This document shows, in pieces, positions 1-9,018 of a stretch of 9,018 nt of DNA. The stretch spans positions 1 to 9,018 of the forward strand of contig DAOTIG010000134.1 in assembly GCA_035448065.1 (NCBI GenBank). The letters run 5' to 3'. Every line of letters begins with the position of its first letter. The first letter of the stretch is position 1. This DNA comes from Phosphoribacter sp035448065. Lineage in GTDB: Bacteria > Actinomycetota > Actinomycetes > Actinomycetales > Dermatophilaceae. The translations under genes were made by a program, and so were the position numbers. The notes below the pieces were generated by a model, which saw only the letters and a program-made list of their open reading frames with translations, did not search any database and was not told the origin of the DNA.

Positions 1-1
1 G

Positions 2-2275
2 CAGGCCGAGGCCCGCATCCTCATGCTGTCGAGCAACAACATCCTCAAGCCGGCCGACGGTCGCCCGGTGACCATGCCCACCCAGGACATGATCATCGGT
101 CTCTACCACCTCACCTCCGAGACCGGTCCGGTGTATGCCGCGCCGGGCGCCAAGGAGGGCGAGGGCGGCGACCAGCTGCGCTCGTTCGCCAGCCCCGCCG
201 AGGCCCGGATGGCCTTCGACGCCGGCCAGATCGAGCTCGGCTCGCGGGTGCGGATCCGGCTCGCCGACGTCGTCCCGCCGGTCGGCGCCGACGTCCCCGA
301 GGACGTCGAGCCGGACGAGAAGGGCGCGTACGCGGCATACACGCTGGAGACGACGCTGGGTCGGGCGCTGTTCAACGAGGCGCTGCCGCTGGACTACGCC
401 TTCGTCAACGAGTCGGTCGACAAGAAGCGGCTCTCGATGATCGTCAACAACCTCGCCGAGCGCTACAGCAAGGTGCAGGTCGCGGCGAGCCTCGACGCGC
501 TCAAGGAGGCCGGCTTCCACTGGGCCACCCGCTCGGGCACGACCGTGGCGATCACCGACGTCATCACCCCGGTCCGCAAGGCCGAGATCATCGAGGCCTA
601 CGAGGAGCGTGCCGCCAAGGTGCAGCGCCTCTACGACCGCGGTGCGGTGACCGACAACGAGCGTCGTGAGGACCTCATCGAGATCTGGAACGAGGCGACC
701 AACGAGGTCGCCAAGGAGATGCAGGCCTCGACCCCGACGAACAACACCATCTACCGGATGGTCAACTCGGGTGCCCGAGGCAACTGGATGCAGCTGCGCC
801 AGATCGCCGGCATGAAGGGCCTGGTCTCCAACCCCAAGGGCGAGATCATCCCGCGGCCGATTCGGTCGAACTTCCGCGAGGGCCTGTCGGTGCTCGAGTT
901 CTTCATCTCGACGCACGGCTCGCGCAAGGGCCTGGCCGACACCGCGCTGCGGACCGCCGACTCGGGCTACCTCACCCGTCGTCTCGTCGACGTGTCGCAG
1001 GACGTCATCATCCGCGAGCAGGACTGCGGCACCGAGCGTGGGCTGCCCATGCCGATCGCCGACACCGACCCCACCGGGGCGCGGGTCCTGCACGACGACG
1101 TCGAGACCTCGGTCTATGCCCGCACCCTCGCCGAGGACGTCACCGACGCCTCCGGCACGGTGCTGGCCGAGGCCGGCATCGACCTCGGAGACGTCGTCAT
1201 CGACGCGCTCTTCCTCAACGGCGTCGACTCGGTCAAGGTGCGCTCGGTGCTCACCTGCGACAGCAAGGTCGGCACCTGCGCGATGTGCTACGGCCGCTCG
1301 CTGGCGACCGGCAAGCTCGTCGACATCGGCGAGGCGGTCGGCATCATCGCCGCCCAGTCGATCGGTGAGCCCGGCACCCAGCTGACCATGCGGACCTTCC
1401 ACATCGGTGGTGTCGCCGGTGACGACATCACCCAGGGTCTGCCGCGTGTCGTCGAGCTCTTCGAGGCCCGCACCCCCAAGGGTGTCGCCCCGATCGCCGA
1501 GGCGACCGGCCGGGTCCGGATCGAGGACACCGACAAGACCCGTCGGATCGTGCTCGTGCCGGACGACGGCGCGGAGGAGCACTCCTACCCGGTGAGCAAG
1601 CGCGCCCGCCTGCTCGTCGCGGACGGCGACCACATCGAGGTCGGCGCCCAGCTCGTGGTCGGCGCGATCGACCCCAAGCAGGTGCTGCGCATCCTCGGCC
1701 CGCGCAAGGTGCAGATGCACCTCGTCGACGAGGTGCAGCGGGTCTACCGCCCGCAGGGTGTGTCGATCCACGACAAGCACATCGAGGTCATCGTCCGGCA
1801 GATGCTGCGCCGGGTCACCGTCATCGAGGCCGGCGAGTCCGACCTCATCCCGGGTGACCTCGTCGAGCGGGGTGCCTTCGAGACCGAGAACCGGCGGGTC
1901 GTCACCGACGGCGGCAAGCCGGCCTCGGGTCGCCCGGAGCTGATGGGCATCACCAAGGCCTCGCTCGCGACCGAGTCGTGGCTGTCGGCGGCGTCCTTCC
2001 AGGAGACCACCCGGGTGCTCACCCAGGCGGCGATGGAGGCCAAGAGCGACCCGCTGCGCGGTCTCAAGGAGAACGTCATCCTCGGCAAGCTCATCCCGGC
2101 CGGCACGGGCCTGTCCCGCTACCGGAACATCCAGGTCGAGCCGACCGAGGAGGCCAAGGCCGCGATGTACTCGATGCCGAACTACGACTCCTACGACTAC
2201 AGCCACTTCGGCTCCGGGTCGGGCGAGGCGGTTCGGCTCGACGACCTCAACCTGGACGACTACGGGCGGCTGTAG
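2..2275 (+). CDS. rpoC: DNA-directed RNA polymerase subunit beta' (RpoC), C-terminal ~757 residues; 5' end outside window
   Basis: Largest catalytic subunit of RNA polymerase. The reading frame is open from base 2 with no start, so the gene begins upstream; the first visible residues (QAEARILMLSSNNILKPADG) follow shortly after the NADFDGD Mg-binding motif in the family, so the active-site Asp triad is just outside the window. Residues are counted from base 2. The bridge helix (FFISTHGSRKGLADTAL region) lies at about residues 290-330. The second zinc site has Cys at 342, 419, 426 and 429, matching the family spacing. The trigger loop starts at about 455 with GEPGTQLTMRTFHIGG and runs on uninterrupted, without the large insertion found in proteobacteria. 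The C-terminus ends in an acidic, Tyr-rich tail (MYSMPNYDSYDYSHFGSGSG...LDDYGRL), as in actinobacteria. Stop TAG is at 2273-2275, with a strong hairpin 23 bases later. Nothing looks broken. Confidence 0.98.
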   Translation, partial: QAEARILMLSSNNILKPADGRPVTMPTQDMIIGLYHLTSETGPVYAAPGAKEGEGGDQLRSFASPAEARMAFDAGQIELGSRVRIRLADVVPPVGADVPEDVEPDEKGAYAAYTLETTLGRALFNEALPLDYAFVNESVDKKRLSMIVNNLAERYSKVQVAASLDALKEAGFHWATRSGTTVAITDVITPVRKAEIIEAYEERAAKVQRLYDRGAVTDNERREDLIEIWNEATNEVAKEMQASTPTNNTIYRMVNSGARGNWMQLRQIAGMKGLVSNPKGEIIPRPIRSNFREGLSVLEFFISTHGSRKGLADTALRTADSGYLTRRLVDVSQDVIIREQDCGTERGLPMPIADTDPTGARVLHDDVETSVYARTLAEDVTDASGTVLAEAGIDLGDVVIDALFLNGVDSVKVRSVLTCDSKVGTCAMCYGRSLATGKLVDIGEAVGIIAAQSIGEPGTQLTMRTFHIGGVAGDDITQGLPRVVELFEARTPKGVAPIAEATGRVRIEDTDKTRRIVLVPDDGAEEHSYPVSKRARLLVADGDHIEVGAQLVVGAIDPKQVLRILGPRKVQMHLVDEVQRVYRPQGVSIHDKHIEVIVRQMLRRVTVIEAGESDLIPGDLVERGAFETENRRVVTDGGKPASGRPELMGITKASLATESWLSAASFQETTRVLTQAAMEAKSDPLRGLKENVILGKLIPAGTGLSRYRNIQVEPTEEAKAAMYSMPNYDSYDYSHFGSGSGEAVRLDDLNLDDYGRL

Positions 2276-2298
2276 GCCGCACCCGCACCGCGCCATCA

Positions 2299-2335
2299 GG
2301 TATGCCGCCCGCGCGACTCGCGCGGGCGGCATACC
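2299..2335 (+). terminator. Hairpin after rpoC, likely intrinsic terminator without U-tract (copy 1 of the hairpin family)
   Basis: Left arm GGTATGCCGCCCGCGCG (2299-2315), loop ACT, and a perfectly complementary 17-base right arm (2319-2335), starting 23 bases after the rpoC stop. No run of T follows (CGTGTCTGGGG), so it is a tract-less hairpin of the kind often proposed as a terminator in high-GC actinobacteria. It is almost identical to the hairpin at 5504-5542, differing at one loop base over 37 positions. Termination is inferred from position and stem strength. Since the stem is symmetrical it could also act on the minus strand, but no gene converges on it here. Confidence 0.8.
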
Positions 2336-2405
2336 CGTGTCTGGGGTGGGCCGGATGCCTCCTGACCCGCCCCCCACCCCACACCCCGACCCAGCTTCCC
2401 TTCTG

Positions 2406-2431
2406 CGGAACGACGCCATGGCGTCGTTTCG
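2406..2431. repeat. Palindrome copy 1, core CGACGCCATGGCGTCG
   Basis: Bases 2411-2426 form a perfect 16-bp palindrome centred on CCATGG. It extends to a perfect 20 bp (2409-2428) and to 26 bp (2406-2431) if one G.T pair is allowed. The same 16 bp recurs exactly at 2471-2486, and both copies are followed by TTTCG. It could be a dyad operator for a homodimeric regulator, a small intergenic repeat element of REP type, or one element of a folded RNA. The sequence alone does not decide. Confidence 0.75.
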
Positions 2432-2466
2432 ACTGGGTGGCGTCGATATAGCGCCGCCATCCAGTC
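2431..2466. repeat. Imperfect inverted repeat between the two palindromes
   Basis: GACTGGGTGGCG (2431-2442) pairs with CGCCATCCAGTC (2455-2466) over 12 positions with a single G.U pair. The AT-containing loop includes GATATA. It fills almost all the space between the two identical palindromes, so the 2406-2486 segment would fold as three successive hairpins. Its inner GGCGTCG is also the right half of the palindrome. Function unknown. Confidence 0.65.
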
Positions 2467-2470
2467 ACAT

Positions 2471-2486
2471 CGACGCCATGGCGTCG
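2471..2486. repeat. Palindrome copy 2, core CGACGCCATGGCGTCG
   Basis: Exact second copy of the 16-bp palindrome at 2411-2426, with a start-to-start spacing of exactly 60 bp. Here the symmetry does not extend beyond 16 bp, because the left flank is CACAT, but the right flank TTTCG is shared with copy 1. The right flank runs straight into the 39-bp tandem repeat that begins at 2488. Confidence 0.75.
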
Positions 2487-2487
2487 T

Positions 2488-2565
2488 TTCGCGGGGATCT
2501 GATGCGCGAGGGGTGCGGCTCTGTCATTCGCGGAGGCCCGATGCGCGAGGGGTGCGGCTCGGTCA
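2488..2565. repeat. 39-bp tandem duplication (two units)
   Basis: Units 2488-2526 and 2527-2565 lie head to tail and match at 34 of 39 positions by my count. A core of GATGCGCGAGGGGTGCGGCT is identical in both (from 2501 and 2540). Four of the five differences are near the 5' end of the unit (positions 8, 10, 11 and 13). Both units begin TTCGCGG and end GTCA. Two units are too few and too closely abutted for a CRISPR array. The likely origin is local duplication of an intergenic element; no function can be assigned. Confidence 0.8.
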
Positions 2566-2772
2566 CCCGAGCACGCCCGCGAGCCTGGCCGAGCCGTCCG
2601 ACTGCCGGCCGCCGGGTCCAGCCCCACCCTCGCGGGGACCTTAGCCCCCTCGCACCCGGCGGATCGGGTGTGGAAGGGTCGATGATGAGACGCGGCTAGA
2701 CCGCGTCGTGCGCCGTGGTGCACTGTCGCACCAGCCCCCGACGACACCTGACTTCGGAAGGACCGCCCGCTC
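2566..2772 (+). other. Upstream region of ppdK, no gene seen
   Basis: Non-coding stretch after the tandem repeat. I find no tRNA, small gene or phage-like sequence in it. It contains several short inverted repeats: CACCCG/CGGGTG at 2653-2658 and 2665-2670, GACGCGG/CCGCGTC at 2689-2695 and 2701-2707, and GGTGC/GCACC at 2717-2721 and 2728-2732. These are short enough to be partly chance in such GC-rich DNA. The ppdK ribosome binding site, GGAAGGA at 2756-2762, lies 10 bases before the ATG. The ppdK promoter should be here. Confidence 0.6.
2689..2707 (+). promoter_or_regulatory. Possible ppdK promoter/operator dyad (weak)
   Basis: TAGACC at 2697-2702 resembles the -10 elements seen upstream of rpsL (TAGATT) and tuf (TAGACT), but it lacks the final T and I find no convincing -35 at 16-19 bases upstream. 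The hexamer overlaps a perfect 7-bp inverted repeat, GACGCGG-ctaga-CCGCGTC, which could be an operator over the promoter. If real, transcription would start near 2709, giving a leader of roughly 64 bases before the ppdK start. Treat it as a candidate only. Confidence 0.25.
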
Positions 2773-5484
<2,712 letters not shown>

Positions 5485-5503
5485 GCAGTCAGCACGCTCG
5501 ATC

Positions 5504-5542
5504 CGGTATGCCGCCCGCGCGCCTCGCGCGGGCGGCATACCG
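5504..5542 (+). terminator. Hairpin after ppdK, likely terminator (copy 2 of the hairpin family)
   Basis: Perfect 18-bp stem: left arm CGGTATGCCGCCCGCGCG (5504-5521), loop CCT, right arm 5525-5542, starting 19 bases after the ppdK stop. It is followed by ATTTGG, so there is only a three-T trace of a U-tract. It differs from the rpoC hairpin (2299-2335) at one loop base over the 37 shared positions. The -35 hexamer proposed for rpsL begins three bases after the stem, so the terminator and the next promoter are packed together. Confidence 0.82.
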
Positions 5543-5544
5543 AT

Positions 5545-5574
5545 TTGGCCGCCTCACCCACGGGCCGGTAGATT
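5545..5574 (+). promoter_or_regulatory. Probable rpsL-rpsG promoter: TTGGCC-18-TAGATT
   Basis: A -35-like TTGGCC (5545-5550; 4 of 6 match TTGACA) lies 18 bases before a TAGATT -10 (5569-5574), which fits the actinobacterial TANNNT pattern. The -10 sits in GCCGGTAGATT, and the same 11 bases with a single change occur upstream of tuf (8846-8856), which supports both as promoters. Expected transcription start is about 5581. Position immediately after the ppdK terminator fits an independent start for the ribosomal protein genes. Confidence 0.6.
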
Positions 5575-5580
5575 GGTCCA

Positions 5581-5803
5581 CTGTGTCTGGGCGCGTCCCG
5601 GGCATCGCTCTCGCCGGGCAGTCCGGTCCGGCCCCACCCCACGCCGACAAGCACGGGGGCAGGCCGTGTCCGGGAAGTGCAGGGGAGGGCACCTGGCAGG
5701 TCCGCACCGGCAGCGCCGACGCGGCATACCAGGAGCAACCAAGGAGCCCGATCTCGCAGCCTGGCTGCGGCGCCGGGCACGATCATCGATACGACGGAGC
5801 GCA
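5581..5803 (+). other. Long 5' leader of rpsL, no gene seen
   Basis: About 220 bases between the predicted start of transcription and the rpsL ATG. The rpsL frame stays open upstream, but that extension has no S12 homology. Small hairpins are possible: CACGG/CCGTG (5652-5656 and 5664-5668) and GCAGC/GCTGC (5756-5760 and 5764-5768). A lone GGCATAC, the arm sequence of the flanking hairpins, is at 5723-5729, without a partner nearby. The rpsL binding site GGAG (5796-5799) is only four bases from the ATG. The length leaves room for mRNA-level control, but I recognise no known riboswitch or ribosomal protein binding motif. Confidence 0.45.
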
Positions 5804-6178
5804 ATGCCAACGATCAACCAGCTGGTGCGCAAGGGCCGCGCGGACAAGGTCAGCAAGACCAAGACCCCCGCGCTCAAGGGCTCGCCGCAGCGCCGCGGGG
5901 TGTGCACCCGGGTCTACACGACCACCCCGAAGAAGCCGAACTCTGCGCTGCGCAAGGTCGCGCGCGTCAAGCTGACCTCGCAGATCGAGGTCACCGCCTA
6001 CATCCCCGGTGTCGGCCACAACCTGCAGGAGCACTCGATCGTGCTCGTCCGCGGTGGCCGGGTCCGTGACCTGCCGGGCGTTCGGTACAAGATCATTCGC
6101 GGCACCCTGGACACCCAGGGCGTGAAGAACCGCAAGCAGGCGCGCAGCCGCTACGGTGCGAAGAAGGTGAAGGGCTGA
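5804..6178 (+). CDS. rpsL: 30S ribosomal protein S12, 124 aa, with Arg at position 88
   Basis: Small-subunit protein at the decoding centre; it contacts the codon-anticodon helix and helps set translational accuracy. The start MPTINQLVRKGR is the universal S12 N-terminus and the 124-residue length is normal for actinobacteria. Conserved loops are TTTPKKPNSALRK, with Lys43 (equivalent to E. coli Lys42), and GGRVRDLPGVRYK. In the second loop, position 88 is Arg (codon CGT, 6065-6067), where lysine is standard; Lys88 to Arg is a known streptomycin-resistance change in Mycobacterium tuberculosis. The neighbouring Asp89, the residue methylthiolated by RimO in bacteria that have it, and Pro91 are intact. 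The stop TGA overlaps the rpsG ATG by one base (TGATG), so translation is probably coupled. The GGAG ribosome binding site is close to the ATG. Confidence 0.98.
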   Translation: MPTINQLVRKGRADKVSKTKTPALKGSPQRRGVCTRVYTTTPKKPNSALRKVARVKLTSQIEVTAYIPGVGHNLQEHSIVLVRGGRVRDLPGVRYKIIRGTLDTQGVKNRKQARSRYGAKKVKG

Positions 6179-6648
6179 TGCCTCGCAAGGGACCCGCTCC
6201 GAAGCGGCCGCTCGTCGTCGACCCGGTCTACGCCAGCCCCCTGGTGACCCAGCTGGTCAACAAGATCCTCCTCGACGGCAAGAAGTCGATCGCCGAGACG
6301 ATCGTCTACGGCGCCCTCGAGGGCTGCCGCGCCAAGACCGGCACCGACCCGGTCGTCACGCTCAAGCGTGCGCTCGACAACATCAAGCCGGCCTTCGAGG
6401 TCAAGTCCCGCCGCGTCGGCGGTGCGACCTACCAGGTGCCGGTCGAGGTCAAGCCTAACCGCTCGACCACCCTCGCGCTGCGCTGGCTGGTCGGCTACTC
6501 CCGGCAGCGCCGCGAGAAGACGATGACCGAGCGGCTGATGAACGAGCTGCTCGACGCCTCGAACGGCCTCGGTGCCGCGGTCAAGCGCCGCGAGGACACC
6601 CACAAGATGGCCGAGTCCAACCGCGCCTTCGCGCACTACCGCTGGTGA
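6178..6648 (+). CDS. rpsG: 30S ribosomal protein S7, 156 aa
   Basis: Primary 16S rRNA-binding protein that nucleates assembly of the 30S head and lies near the E site. The N-terminus MPRKGPAPKRP is the actinobacterial form, and the body is conserved: QLVNKILLDGKKSIAE near residue 25, RRVGGATYQVPVEV near 80, LRWLVGYSRQR near 103, and an ending KMAESNRAFAHYRW. At 156 residues it has standard length. The start ATG shares its A with the rpsL stop. Purine-rich GAAGG (6163-6167) and AAGGG (6170-6174) within the rpsL tail can serve as binding sites. In E. coli S7 represses its own operon by binding a long rpsL-rpsG spacer; that spacer is absent here, so the same arrangement cannot apply. Confidence 0.98.
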   Translation: MPRKGPAPKRPLVVDPVYASPLVTQLVNKILLDGKKSIAETIVYGALEGCRAKTGTDPVVTLKRALDNIKPAFEVKSRRVGGATYQVPVEVKPNRSTTLALRWLVGYSRQRREKTMTERLMNELLDASNGLGAAVKRREDTHKMAESNRAFAHYRW

Positions 6649-6654
6649 TCGCGA

Positions 6655-6693
6655 CGGTATGCCGCGTGCGCGAGGAGCGCACGCGGCATACCG
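6655..6693 (+). terminator. Hairpin between rpsG and fusA, terminator or attenuator (copy 3 of the hairpin family)
   Basis: Perfect 17-bp stem: CGGTATGCCGCGTGCGC (6655-6671), loop GAGGA, and its complement at 6677-6693, six bases after the rpsG stop. The outer arm CGGTATGCCGC is the same as in the hairpins after rpoC and ppdK, while the inner arm and loop differ. No T-run follows. If it terminates, it cuts the str operon between rpsG and fusA. As fusA has no clear promoter in the remaining 49 bases, partial read-through, RNA processing or 3'-end protection of rpsL-rpsG mRNA are equally possible. Confidence 0.7.
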
Positions 6694-6742
6694 GGCGAAC
6701 GGCAGACTCTGACGCACCGACAACCTGAGACGAGAAACGACC

Positions 6743-8845
<2,103 letters not shown>

Positions 8846-8938
8846 GCCGGTAGACTCCCGTAGGCTCATCACGACATCCACCCAAGCAACGCGCCACGTC
8901 CTGCCATGGTCGACCGGCGTGACACAGATAGAGTCCTG

Positions 8939-8944
8939 AGGAGG
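8939..8944 (+). promoter_or_regulatory. Strong ribosome binding site of tuf
   Basis: AGGAGG, extended as GAGGAGGA, lies eight bases before the tuf GTG. It is the best Shine-Dalgarno sequence in the window, contrasting with the weak ones of fusA and rpsL, and it fixes the GTG at 8953 as the start. Confidence 0.85.
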
Positions 8945-8952
8945 ACAACGAA

Positions 8953-9018
8953 GTGGCGAAGGCTAAGTTCGAGCGGACCAAGCCGCACGTCAACATCGGC
9001 ACCATCGGTCACATCGAC
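8953..9018 (+). CDS. tuf: Elongation factor Tu, first 22 codons (cut by window end)
   Basis: GTPase that carries aminoacyl-tRNA to the ribosomal A site. Only the N-terminus is visible: VAKAKFERTKPHVNIGTIGHID, which matches EF-Tu up to the start of the G1 P-loop (GHxDHGKT). The start codon is GTG, decoded as Met, with a strong AGGAGG eight bases upstream. It follows fusA as in the standard str operon. The rest of the gene is outside the window, so its integrity cannot be judged. Confidence 0.95.
   Translation, partial: MAKAKFERTKPHVNIGTIGHID

Noticed and set aside
2488..2565. CRISPR-like array
   Set aside because: Only two units, directly adjacent with no variable spacer, and no cas genes nearby.
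2337..2699. A 120-codon open frame after rpoC in which both the 39-bp and the 60-bp repeats stay in frame (MREGCGSV twice, DAMASFR twice)
   Set aside because: 39 and 60 are multiples of three, so repeats in frame are expected whenever the frame is open. There is no ribosome binding site, it starts at the base of the rpoC terminator, and the protein is Pro/Arg/Gly-rich with no homology I recognise. Opposite-strand frames also stay open.
2276..2772. Insertion sequence or attachment site in the rpoC-ppdK gap
   Set aside because: No transposase remnant, no tRNA gene and no flanking target duplication could be seen; the repeats are short palindromic or tandem units only.
5573..5803. In-frame 5' extension of rpsL by 77 codons
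   Set aside because: S12 begins at MPTINQLVRKGR in all bacteria, and the extension has no S12 similarity and overlaps the predicted promoter.
8929..8934. TAGAGT as a second tuf -10 element
   Set aside because: It would put the transcription start inside the ribosome binding site at about 8941, leaving no leader, and it has no -35 partner.

Overview
The window is very GC-rich, with G or C at almost every third codon position. It carries the bacterial str-operon order rpoC ... rpsL-rpsG-fusA-tuf, all on the plus strand. The protein sequences point to a high-GC actinobacterium: RpoC has no insertion in its trigger loop, and S12 and EF-G are of actinobacterial type. I infer order Micrococcales, perhaps near the Intrasporangiaceae, but the genus cannot be fixed from sequence alone.

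Layout: (1) bases 2-2275, the 3' ~757 codons of rpoC (RNA polymerase beta'), cut by the window edge just downstream of the catalytic Asp triad; (2) 2276-2772, a 497-base gap with a strong hairpin, two copies of a perfect 16-bp palindrome 60 bp apart with a third hairpin between them, a 39-bp tandem duplication, and the 5' region of ppdK; (3) 2773-5484, ppdK, a complete pyruvate phosphate dikinase lying between rpoC and rpsL; (4) 5485-5803, a hairpin nearly identical to the one after rpoC, followed at once by a good promoter and a leader of about 220 bases; (5) 5804-6648, rpsL and rpsG, overlapping by one base; (6) a third hairpin of the same family in the 94-base rpsG-fusA gap; (7) 6743-8845, fusA; (8) a 107-base gap with a probable tuf promoter; (9) 8953 to the end, the first 22 codons of tuf.

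All genes except ppdK serve transcription or translation: RNA polymerase, the S12 decoding-site protein, S7, the translocase EF-G and the tRNA carrier EF-Tu. PpdK interconverts pyruvate and phosphoenolpyruvate. It looks like a separate transcription unit, because near-identical hairpins bracket it and rpsL has its own promoter right after the second one.

I see no clearly new multi-gene system. The points most worth a second look are: arginine instead of lysine at S12 position 88, a known streptomycin-resistance and accuracy site; the reused hairpin family with conserved outer arms; an over-represented heptamer GTATGCC/GGCATAC that also appears inside genes through unusual codons; and the palindrome plus tandem-repeat cluster between rpoC and ppdK.
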